Shown here: in pieces, positions 36,484-47,179 of the stretch
Position numbering within the stretch: position 1 is the stretch's first letter
Layout of the letters: each line of letters begins with the position of its first letter
Source: Pseudoscleropodium purum
Lineage: Eukaryota; Streptophyta; Bryopsida; Hypnales; Brachytheciaceae
DNA length: 64,000 bases
Direction: 5' to 3'
NCBI GenBank assembly: GCA_963969395.1
Contig: OZ017798.1
Span: forward strand, 25,102,173-25,166,172
Made by a program: the position numbers and the translations under genes
The notes under the pieces: model-generated
What the model saw: the letters and a program-made list of their open reading frames with translations, nothing else
The model's database searches: none
Told to the model about the DNA's origin: nothing

Positions 36484-39400
36484 CTATGGACGCCAATCCA
36501 CATCTCCTTTAACTTCAACCCCACTACTCTCTCCTGCAGCTCTCCGTTCAAAATCTTCATTATCGGAGTCATCTTCATTGTCGGAGTCATCTTCATTGTT
36601 GGAATCAAGTATCGTTGTCTCCTTCAAGTCTTCTCTCGAAGTAGGTTTACTCCCTTCTTTCAAATTTAATTTTTCTTTTTTTACTTTGACAGAACGATTA
36701 AAGGCTTTTTGAATATGAACCTTTCTTTTCTTTCTATTTGATAAAGTAGCAACATTTTCATCAATAGAGGTCTTATTCTTCACTGGAGAGATAACAAAAG
36801 ATTGCATTTCTCTTTTTGCTTTCACCTTACTCGATTCTTGAACCATCAATCTCGATGTAGGGTCGACATGTCCATGAACAGTTATCTCCACTTTGACTTT
36901 CTTTTGAAGTAATAGAGTGCCGTTTGTTGATTTGATGGATTCTTGCACCATTCCTTTTCCTAAAATGCGAGCATGCAAAGATGCCAATGGCATCCGATCA
37001 CTATCCGTATCACTTAGGCTTGTAGGTGATGACGCTACTTTCTGTAGATTACCGCCTGTAGAAATTTTTTTGGAAATGTTCACTAGGCGTTTTCCATATC
37101 CAAAGCTCTGAAAATCATCCAATCCGACCAATCATGTGCTAACAGACTTCAACGGTATTGGTGGAAGAGCACTAGATCTCGGTACTTCAAAAATTGACTT
37201 CATTGGCTCTTTTTCTTTATCACTCTTCACAATTGCCGAATTTGTGACTGCCATCCCAACTGAATCACTATTTTTCTGTACCCCAATATTTGGTTCCCCT
37301 TCATCACCACTATTATTGCCCACATCTTTTGGAATGTCCACCTCCATGACCGCATCTTCTCTTTTGTTGTTTCCTTGCACTACATTTAATGCCACAGATG
37401 GAGATTGAGAAATTAAAACTTCTTCATTTCTCCCATCATCACTAATAGCATTCTCATTGATTTTCACCTCTTTGGCAATAGCGTTTGCCTTTACCGATAG
37501 AATGTTTTCGCTATTCAAGGATCCCATTCCATTGCAATATGCAGTTAAAGAAGGTAGATTATCATGTACCCCTACATTGTCCTCGTCTTCATAAAAGGTA
37601 TATGCATCGTTTGCATTGTCGGGAACGACATCCTTGCGGTTTAGATGATAATCATGCGTATCATTCACCAAATCGGGAAAGCCTTCCATTACGTCTTCAT
37701 CTCCCTATGCTGTCGCATGATTGAAGTCATCCCCGCCATCTACAACTGAAAGGGCCCTTTCCAAATCATCGTCATCATCGTCTTCTAACGTCGGCCTATC
37801 TGAATCCTCTGATTCCATCGGATCCACATTATCATTATACCATTTTTTTTCATCTTTTTCTTTCGATGCGTTTAATACTTTGGAATTGGTATACACGTAT
37901 ACCAAATCCGCTGCTCTCTCCGGCTTCAATTTATTTCGAGATTTGTTGTAAACAAAAGAATAGTTGCTCCAATTCCGTTCACATGAAGATGATGACACCG
38001 GTTGAGCCAATATCCTCTTCGCTAATGGAACTATAAACTTGCCACATGCACCTTCAAAATCCCACCAAGCATGTGCGGACAACATTTGATCTCCCGGATT
38101 CAACATATTGTGGAATGGAGGTTCCTTGTGTCGAAAAGCCACAAATTCCTTCACCACTGCTGCATATTCATCCGGTTTACATATTCTCTCCAAAACTTTC
38201 TTACATCCTGACATTGCATCTGCGTCATCTGCTAACTCTTTATCATGAAGAAGGTATGGATTCAAAAGAGCTGCGGCTGATTGGAGATCGTTGTCCACCA
38301 TTCTTCTTCGGGCATAAAAAGACTATACCAATGGAATTGCAAGTTCTTCTAGCAAACAAAATGGTGGACTTTGTAATCCGTTCACGTGCTTCTCTAACTT
38401 CCTCATGATATGCAACACCTTTCCCATGCATGGTGATTTTGAATCCAAATCGCAGAGTGCACATATGATTGGTTCAACCATCTCCACATAATTGATGGAC
38501 CGATTCCAAAAATGGTCATCAAGAACAATTTTCTTCACCGCTAAGGCCAAGTCTTTTGGTTGGACTTTGGCTCCACGTTTCTTCTTAAGAGTATGTACAT
38601 ACTCAACCCACTGCGGATCTACCACCGTTTGTTCCAATGCTCCTCTCAATTTTGTCAAACGTTCCATCATGATAAATTTAGAGGCGAACCTTGTATCCCC
38701 AGGCATCAAGAGACTAAAATTTGGCGAATACTTTCGCAATAGAACTAGCGGCATATGTCTCTTCCTGATAAATTTAGCTACAAGAACTCCTTTATCCAAT
38801 TTGGAAGCAATCTATTTCTATGTAGCCCAATCCTTCAACAACAAATTCAGTGCATGTACCACGCACCCTTGGTAAAAAATATGAGGATATTTTGCAGATA
38901 TTACATCCCATGCGGACGGATTCATGGGAGCATTATCCGTAGTTATTAATACGACGTTCTTGGACCCCACTTGTTTAATGAACTTTTCCAACACAGCTGC
39001 CAAGTACTCCGCATTTTTTTCACAACCACTTGTATCCACAGATCCAAGAAATTCTTCACCTGCGAATGATACAAGCATGGCATTGATGAGAGGTCGATTA
39101 GTCACCGAGCTCCATCCATCAATGGATAATGTTGCTCCAAATTTTCGAATGCTATCTTCGGTCCGTGCATTCAACTATGTCTGAATGTTGGTCTTCGCCT
39201 CATTCAACAATTTGTGCCGAAGGTCGTGGTATGAGGGAGGAATGTATGGCCTACCGAACGCAGCCGTTTTCTTCACTGCTTCTTTAAAAGCTGGATTTCG
39301 AGCCACGGAAAATGGTATGTTTGCCGAATAAAAAAAATTTGCCCACACTGAATGTAATTTGCGTCTATGACCTTCTTCAAACCCATTCACTAAGCTACCT

Positions 39401-39858
39401 TGCCTCTGAGGCCTAGAACTTGATGCCCTCGGGGTTTCACGTTCACCAGAAGCTTCCGTACTCAAAGTCATTTCAGTCGTGGCACATACCAATGATACCA
39501 TTGATACCAATTCTTTGGACGCTGAACAAGAGTCTTCGTGGTCAGAATGCGACATAGCCTTTCTGGCCGAAAACTCTTGGACATTTGAAGGGCCAGGGTT
39601 GCCATCCACATTGTCCATTACAACGCGTTTTGGAAAAACTCCTTCGCAATGCCGAAATAAATCTCAAACTGCCATTAGTAATCGTAGGCAAAGGCTCACC
39701 CCTTTATCACGTACACCTCCAGGCCCAGAATAGCCTAAATGGCTGAACATACGGCTGAGCCTCCTTGACATGATCGCTTTGCAAAGCCTACATTTTACTT
39801 TACCATCCTCTTGCACACTATACTAAGGAGAAAAATCCCCCGTCGGTTTGGCCACCAT
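36484..39858 (-). pseudogene. hAT transposase (BED, DUF659, hAT-C; about 1,124 codons with eight in-frame stops)
   Basis: A single reading frame runs from ATG at 39858 (MVAKPTGDFSP) to TAG at 36484 without any frameshift. Stops interrupt it at 39823, 39664, 39175, 38818, 38812, 38323, 37705 (the third is TAG, as are the later ones listed) and 37132 (TGA, like 39664). Domains: BED-type finger (CRLCKAIMSRR...HLGY, 39792-39735); DUF659 with LSIDGWSS (first Asp, about 39120) and TTDNAPMN (second Asp), then CVVHALNLLLKDW; and hAT dimerisation region near 38090-37900 with AWWDFEGACG and SCERNWS (Glu at about 37977). These supply the DDE residues of hAT transposases, which cut and join element ends. 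A ~400-residue acidic then basic extension after hAT-C (37700-36484) is unusually long. The CpG block upstream carries CTATAAAT. Confidence 0.92.
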
Positions 39859-40104
39859 ACTGACAAGTGTATGTTTTACCTCAATTTCAAAAGAAACCAA
39901 TAGAATGTTTTAAATTTGAAACCCACAAAGTGACAATGTATACAATATCAATGAAATTAGTCACACAAAGCTTTGAAAATCAAAGCCCCCCCGTCCACCG
40001 AACTATGCATTACCAAGCAAGAGACACAATAAATTGAAACTCATAGCCCTTGGAAATCTTAGCGTTCGGTTTTTCGAGAGTGAATACCAAAGCTTCTCTT
40101 CTAA

Positions 40105-40375
40105 CATTTATAGTCCCCTCCAGAAAATTTAAGGTTCATTTTTAGGATTTACATTCAAAAACAAGCAACGGCCCGGACGGGGCTGAAGCGGGCGGGCGGT
40201 CGGGCAGATAGGTCGGACGGGTCGGACAGGCGGTCGGACGCGGCGGATGGGGCAGTCGGACGGGACTGTCCGCACTGTCCGCCTTCCAATGCCGTCCGCG
40301 CTTTGGACACGCCAACCGCCCCACTTAAACACTGACCGCCGACGGCGTCCGCCCAGCTGTCCATTGGAGCATCCT
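40105..40375 (-). promoter_or_regulatory. CpG-rich promoter-like block of the transposase gene
   Basis: The gene-distal ~110 bp match the gene C block in hAT1 (29190-29295). The rest is its own set of GTCCGACC and GCCCGCCC words. CTATAAAT at 40106-40113 on the gene strand lies about 250 bp before the ATG. Confidence 0.7.
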
Positions 40376-42265
40376 ATGAGGCTGATATTACTCAAAAAGA
40401 GCGGTAACATTTCCAAAATAAGACAGCCTAATATTCACTACTAAATGAGGATCAATGTAATTGATTTATCATTTTATTTTAAAAGGAAATGTAAATCCTA
40501 AACCCTATACCCTAATTATCCTAAACCGTTTCTTTTCTCCCCTAAATTGTTTTACGAATGAGGGGAATGTGGTTAAGTTGAATATGTTTGAATTATTTAC
40601 TGATATTATCCCTCTAAATAGGTTTTGAGAAGATCTGAAGATGGTGGGGATTTTTTTAAAGTTCATTAGGAAATCAAATGTTTTGCAAAAATAATCAATT
40701 CCTTTTTCATTGTAAGCAAATGAAATTTAAAAAAAAGGCTCCAATACATAATTAGAATAACAGTTTAATGGATTTCAACCTCATGATATTTAATGAAAGG
40801 TTGTGATTTTTCATTAAAAGTGCATCACGATCTTCAAATGAACATCGAGTCTTTCATATTTTTTAATGAAATTTTGATTAGATTTGAAAACAAAGAAAAA
40901 GAATCAATGTTTTAACTTTCAAATCATGTATGGCTATATTTTTTCTTAAAAACATAGAAAAATTCATTACTTGAGTTGGTGGAGTAGAATACATTATACA
41001 TGTGCTATATTTATTTTGAAGGGTAATTCCAATATTCTTATTTCAGATGTTTTTAAATATTAATTTAAAAAAAGAGGGTTCATTGTTTAAAGATCTAAAA
41101 AATTGACAAATATAATTTCTATTATAAATAGGAATTGAATTCGGAATTCAATGTTTGAAATGATTCAAATGAACAAGATATTGATTATAAAATATTTCTT
41201 TGTTTGAGTTTTCAAAATGAATTCACGAAACAATTGCAAACTTTTGAACTTAAATATATGGTATTGTTTTGGGTTTGTACTTTGTAGAGCATAATACTTC
41301 AATTTTAATCCTAAATAAATGAAAAAATTCCACATGAATGAAATGTTTCTATGTATTGCACAAAGATTTCTACCAATTATTATGATAATTAAATACATTG
41401 TTACATTTCATAAAATATTCTACATAGAAAGAAAAAATCATTTCAGTTTTCAATCATGATAAACGATGTCTTCTACTCTTTCTGTTATATGTTCGTTTTG
41501 TATAACGTGTACATTGTACAATCTTTGAGAGCAAGGTAGTTCATTTTTGGCTCTCATTGAAATAGAAAATATATTTGTGTTTGGATTTTGAAATCATTAT
41601 ATATTCTACGGTCTTGCAAGAATGCATCTTGCTCCTTCCTTTGAATCCTTTTGATATTTTCTTTTTTTTCCTTTGTTTTCTGTCTCGTAGGGCTCTTATT
41701 ATCTTGTTCTCTTCATTTAACCAGCCTATTTGGCTTGGCTCTTAGTTTTTTTTTTTTAATGTAATGGTTTAGCATATGTTATGAAAAATATATATTATTT
41801 ATTTAAAATTAATATATTGATGAACAAACGCATAAAAGCATTGAATGTTTTCACATTTAAAGTTATAAATCTATCATAAATCACTCTTGCAAATTTGAAT
41901 GATTGAATCGAAAATTTGAAAATGTAATTACAAGAGCTTTATATTCAATCAATTGCATAAATCATAAATGTTGAAATGCAACTCGTATGAGTTTAGCATC
42001 TATGAAGATTAATTCATATCATCCACATGCAATTTTCCAATTTAATAAAATGCAATTGAGTACTTCAATTTCTTTCCCTCCAATTCTCTAAGTAACATTC
42101 ACTTCATATCTTTCTCTATTTGTTTATCTATTTTTTGGCAACAAATGGAGAAACCATCTTTGTCTATATTTGCACATGCACTCCTATTTGATTGATGAAG
42201 AATAGATTTATGAAATATATAATCATTGATTTGTTCATGTTGATTTATCTAATATATTTTATGTA

Positions 42266-42296
<31 letters not shown>

Positions 42297-42760
42297 CATT
42301 AAAGGAGTATGGAAGACAAGATTGACAGATTGTATTCAAATGTTGTTGATTTTGAAATGATTTAGTACTATATCATTTATAAGAATATTATAATAGTATT
42401 ATGTTATAATATTCCTAAAACAATTGCAACAAATATGAAAATACATGTTAAGTTAGGTTTGTTAGCCTACCAATTGTTCATTAATAGACATAATTGAATA
42501 GCCCCTTTAAATGAAACATTCAATATCTAATATCTTACAATCCAAATGGTGGATTTGTCTAAAATTTTTTCCACATCTTTTCCAACTAATTTACTACAAG
42601 ATCCTACAGTTACATATGCCCAAAAGTATTTTTCTTCTAAGACTTGGTATTTGCACTACTAATGGCAGTTTTGAAGTGTTTTTAGTGAAAAAAACTTTAG
42701 GGGTTAAACATCTATACCGTTAGATTTTGAAAAAAGAACAATTTGCTTCATTGGAGATAA
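40376..42760. other. hAT2 central AT-rich block, shared with hAT1
   Basis: This is the inverse counterpart of 26796-29189, with a (TG)n/(TA)n run near 42260-42297. It includes the short TTAA-type relic whose end CTTTAGGGGTTAA is intact at 42695-42707. The 77-codon minus-strand frame 41165-41398 matches that in hAT1. No other gene is seen. Confidence 0.75.
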
Positions 42761-43124
42761 CTATAAGTCCATGCTCTTTTTCGATAGCCAAAACACACTT
42801 GCAAAGACCTGGACATTTAGTGGTTTACTAAGTGATTAGACGTCAACTAATTCAATTTAATAGTAGAATTTTATTCAACTACCTTCTTACAATTGCTTTA
42901 TACACAATGCAACGTGAATATTTGGGTACATATATTAAACGTCGCAATCCTTTCGTGAATTTTTGCACATTTTAGCTCATATCTTTGTACAAAAATATCA
43001 TTTATCAAGAATTTATAAATTTGGTCATAAAGAAAGGCTACCTTTTTTAATTTCAAATTTTACATTGAATGAATAAAAAGTTAGTTGGACTATACAGTGC
43101 CATGAAGACCTCTGTTTATCGTGC
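42761..43124. other. hAT2-specific AT-rich spacer
   Basis: Similarity to hAT1 stops at about 42760. In hAT1 this place holds gene B with its promoter block. There is no coding signal; it may be what remains after loss of a gene, or the ancestral spacer. Confidence 0.5.
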
Positions 43125-43570
43125 AAAATATGGACGTCGGAGTGCTTCAGGGTCAAACCGCCCTATCCGCCCTCATACCTGTCCGCCCCATCCACCCAAA
43201 CCCCGTTCGCCTCGATACCTGTCTGCCATCTATCCTATCCGCCCCGTCCGCCCCAATACCCGTCCGCCCTGTCCGTCGGATTCGGTGTCCGCCCTGTCCG
43301 CCCCGTCCGCCCAGATACCTGTTTGTCCGGTTACGGCTGATGCGTCCGCCCCCCCCCCCCCCCCCCCCCGGACCGTCCGATCGGGCGGACGCCAGATTTG
43401 TCCACCCGTGGCCGTCCGATCGAGCGGACGGGGCTCTAGGGTTTCAGGAAGGCGAACAACCGATCCGTTCACCACCCCCGGCCCGTTCAATCGGGCGGAC
43501 GGGCCGTCCACCCTTATAAGAGGGGCGGTCGGGCCGTCCGCATTGTTACTTTTGCTTTGCCCCTTGTGAA
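43125..43570 (+). promoter_or_regulatory. CpG-rich promoter-like block of the hAT2 kinase-like gene
   Basis: CCGCCC and GTCCGATCGGGCGGACG words fill the block. TTATAAG at 43514-43520 lies about 220 bp before the ATG. A 21-base run of C (43349-43369) sits inside and may vary in length or be an assembly artefact. The leader 43571-43737 matches that of hAT1. Confidence 0.7.
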
Positions 43571-43737
43571 TGCAAGGTGGAGCGGAGAGCTTGGTGGTTC
43601 ATCCTCCATTGACTCCTTTCCGAGGCAAGGCAAGAGTGGTTTATTGAAGCCCCCTTGTTGCCAATTTTTTTAACATTTGTGCGTGGAATTCACATTTAAA
43701 TTAGAAAATTTCATTTATATCAATTTCATTTGTCACG

Positions 43738-45231
43738 ATGACGAAGGGGAAGAAGAAGGTTGCAAAGCTTAAACATGGAGAGGGACCATCAAACTTGGAG
43801 GTAGCTCGCCAAAGTCCTTCGGAGGAATACAAAAAATTCATGACCGAACGCATCGTTCAATTTTATGAATCAGAAACAATATTGTCTTTAGACAATAAGT
43901 ACATCAGATATCAAGAGGAGTACGTGTCTAAATTCAAGGTAGACATGACACAGATGTTGTTGAATGTATTGAATGTGGCAAAGTGGCATGACGAAATGCA
44001 TAAAACGCACTTCACCAAATGTTTGGAGAACAAGGTTCATGACGCTTTGTGGAATTCCAAAGTCATTTTGGTTAAATATGGCAAGGAATATCGACCCAAT
44101 GATGCCGAGTTTGAAGAAGTGATTCTAAAAGCAGACTTGTTTTGGGGGCAATGTGCTCCATTCGCCAAAATGCACAATCGAGTTGGTTCGATTGCTTGGT
44201 GGAAAAGCAATGATGGAGTTGCTAAAGCGGAAAGGACCAAACAGCACCTCAGAGCACTTCCATATACAGCACGCGTGATTGCTGTTGATGATAGAATGAT
44301 GAGAGGTGGATATGCAACGATTTGAAAGGTCTGTATTAAAGGATGTCCAGGAGTACTTCTTTATTGGGAGTTTGCGGCAAAGAAATCCATTCACCACCAA
44401 ACTCGATCCGATCTTTCAAAGTTAGAATATCAAAACGAATCAATGGTTGTTCGAATTCCACACGCAGGTGTGATACGGTTTGCTGTGATGTACGGAACGA
44501 CGTGTGAAGGTTATGCGTATTGGTGGAACGGTAGAACTCTTTGACAAATGTTGAATATGGATAAAGACTTTCCAGACAACATTCAAATCTGTTTGATGTA
44601 TACGAATCCAACCGAAGAGGAGGTTGTAAAAGCTCACCGTTTAGGGCGATATTGGAAGAAGCGCACGGAGTTGACTTGGGCGTTTATGCATATAATGTAT
44701 GCAGTGCATCTTGCTGGACATTTGCACAATGATCTTTCTCCGGACAACATCTTGTTGCATTTTCCAGAGGATGAGTCACGTGTGTATATTGGGGTTTGCG
44801 ATTGGGGTATGACCACCTTAGCTTCTCAGCCAATGAAGTCTTTGTACACATTTACATCAGCAGATGAGATGAAACAAACTTTGCAGAGGAGATGGTGAGT
44901 GGATCCACGTATTGCATATTTGCATAAAGCAGGTGCGGATGTGGAAATCATTCCGATGTATTCACGTAAGTCGGAAGAGTATGCCGTTCGAAAAATTGCT
45001 CGGCGGATGAATGGAAACAACATGTCAGAGGCGTATTTCAACTTGCTACTTAAAACACCTAGTGCGACACAATTTGCCTTTCATGACTTTGCAAAAGTGT
45101 TTTATGCTTACTTGAAGTGCATTTCTTCGAAGACTGACGATGAAAATACTAGTTTGACCCATGTAATTATGCGATTTTTTAATACATATCGTTGGCCGAT
45201 GCCAGATGAACATTTCCGCCATTTATATTAG
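43738..45231 (+). pseudogene. Protein-kinase-like gene of hAT2 (497 codons, three in-frame stops)
   Basis: This is the same length and frame as the hAT1 copy, 43738 to 45231, starting MTKGKKKVAKLKHG. Stops: TGA at 44323-44325, 44542-44544 and 44896-44898, where hAT1 reads Arg, Arg and Trp; at the two places where hAT1 has stops, this copy reads Gln and Trp. The catalytic loop HNDLSPDN and the D-W-G triplet are unchanged. There are no frameshifts in either copy. The two copies thus vouch for one ancestral protein, with a Lys-rich N-terminus, about 180 residues of unknown domain and a kinase-like C-terminal half. Confidence 0.85.
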
Positions 45232-45647
45232 ATTGGTAGTGCAAAAGTAGTAGTTGAATACTTGAATAGGTTATATAGGCATTAAAAATTAGTTTAGAAA
45301 TATAGAGTTGGAATGAAAAAAATTATATGTGCAATTAGCCAAATGTGCACAATGTATGGTATTCTACATTAAATTGAATACATTTTGTCCATATTGATTA
45401 TGTTTGTATTTGTATTGATCTCAATTTTTTAAATAGTATATATATATATATATATACATATATTTGAAGTCACAAACTTTTTTAGTTTGCCTTCTGAAAA
45501 TGAATTGGAATTTTTTCATAGTTTCAAGACTATCATGGACTCGTGGTCAAATTTTATAATCTTTCAACTTATAAGAGACATTGTTTTAATGACAAATCGC
45601 AAACCATTGCATTTCATTTAACATTTAATTGTTTAAAGATTAAGGGA

Positions 45648-45816
45648 GTGACCGCGGGACAGTTTGGGTAGGGCGGTCGGGGAAATAGGGCCGTCAAAGC
45701 GGACGGGGCGGTCCCGGCAGATGCTGCGTCCGCGGGGACCGCGAATGTCAGTGGACGCTGCGGACATAGCGTCCGCGTCCGGATGTCCTGTACATCCGGA
45801 CATCGTGTCAACCCTG
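45648..45816. repeat. hAT2 end A: CpG-rich terminal region
   Basis: This is the inverse of hAT1 21785-21955 with scattered changes, closing with GTGTCAACCCTG. The preceding 45232-45647 is AT-rich 3' flank of the kinase-like gene shared with hAT1. Confidence 0.87.
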
Positions 45817-45824
45817 TCTACATA
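45817..45824. repeat. hAT2 target-site duplication, right copy (TCTACATA)
   Basis: An exact copy of 36000-36007. Confidence 0.93.
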
Positions 45825-47179
45825 GACTCTAATGGAACCATCTTTTTTTCAAGCAAATACTGTTGGTGTTGAAACTAGGGATTTTGATCTCCAAATCCAT
45901 CCTTTTCCAAATTTTCTTTTAAATATCTTCAAAGCTCCTCCAACTCCATTGGAGACATTGGTCTTAGACCGGTGTTACATGGCTCTTGCCTTTCCTTAAA
46001 TTTAATCTTCATATCTGACATGCTATGGTTTGGCAATTCATTTGAGGCATCCTTACTAAAAGCACCTCATAAGTCATTGTATTCCATTGAAATTGAAGTA
46101 CTTGTAGGCTCAAGAATTCCAACCATACTACTACATTTCCAAAATTTTAAAGCATAAACTTTTGCTTTTCTTGTAGATAACCGAAGAGCAGTGGTTGAGA
46201 CAAAGGCGTGCCAGAGTGTTGTTAACTTCAAGGAAATTGAACCTACTATTGGAATGTCATTGATTTGACCATTGGCATTTGCATGCCCAAGAGTCACTTG
46301 CTCCACCTTGCCAACCACATTCTCTAGGCTATAGTTGCAATATCTTGAGACTTGTCAATTTCTCATTTCTTCAAAGACTCATAACTCTTGGAAAATTTGT
46401 GGGGTAGCCCAATTGGTTCCAATGCCAATGCTCCCCACTCCTCCATAGATCGTGACTCCAAAATCATAGAAATTCCTTGGAGTGGCCTATCAGTTTCAAC
46501 CCCAATGCTCCTAGTTCCTTTGTGGAGTCCTCAACTCCGCCATTGACCCAGTTAATGTGAGGCTTCATCGATGAACCCTTGCCCCAATCCTTGGATCCTT
46601 TGTCCCCTTTTTCTGCTAAAGTTGACATTTGAAAACCAATGCAATTATAGTGGCAATAGGAAGAATCAAGCAAGACCTCTTGCTATGATCAATAAATCGT
46701 AGGATTGTGATAGGTGAGCTACAATGTACCAAATATGTAAGCACACCATCCTATATTGGTGATATCAGCCCATTATATTTCTTGATGACTTCTAGTAATG
46801 AACTTCACTTGAGCCTAGTGCGTGATAAGACCCGAATTAATCACCCTTCCATCAATTACGTGAACCTCGGATGGCATGAGCTTAGGTCATATAACAACCT
46901 TGTATTGCGCCGTGAAAGAAGGATGCATAAACACCTTAATGGCCCCCAAATCTACTAACGTGAGAGTTGTAAAAAAGTTTATCCTGGCATCCAATGCAAA
47001 ATGCCCATCTAGGTCAATTGTGGCATGTAAATAAAGGAAATCAGACCCTTTCTTTTGAGCATTTGGAAATCCAATGAGAGCACCACTTTGAAGTAATTCT
47101 CCCCATGGTATTGATATTGTTGTTGTTGCACTCTGAATTGTGCCTAGATACTTAATCATGTCATTCAGTCTCAGGTTGC
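45825..47179 (-). pseudogene. Chromovirus protease and N-terminal reverse transcriptase, broken
   Basis: On the minus strand, a frame ending near 46941-46958 has LVDLGA where aspartic proteases have D-S/T-G. Further on, at 46040-45825, the RT N-terminus reads MSPMELEELKIFKRK, LVSTPTVFA, then KKDGSIRVYVD. That last strand continues directly in frame at 35999 as YHNLNKV once hAT2 and one target copy are taken out. The region 46700-46100 has no long frame and many stops. Confidence 0.75.

Larger units (their letters stand above)
36008..45816. mobile_element. hAT2: 9.8-kb hAT-like element with transposase and kinase-like genes
   Basis: The left end is CAGGGTTGACGAATCTCTAC (end B type). The right end, read inward, is CAGGGTTGACACGATGTCCG (end A type). 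Perfect 8-bp duplications flank it. Inside, left to right: end B; transposase gene (minus); CpG block; AT-rich block; CpG block; kinase-like gene (plus); end A. It lies opposite in orientation to hAT1 and is collinear with it when inverted, except that transposase replaces gene C and gene B is absent. It is the natural candidate source family for the transposase that moved hAT1, though this copy has stop codons. Confidence 0.93.

Noticed and set aside
38046..38408. Plus-strand frames opposite the transposase
   Set aside because: They are antisense shadows; the conserved hAT motifs are on the minus strand.
22000..45800. Giant inverted repeat, possible palindrome or assembly duplication
   Set aside because: The arms are two separate elements with different exact 8-bp duplications, different gene content and different stop codons, so they are independent insertions.
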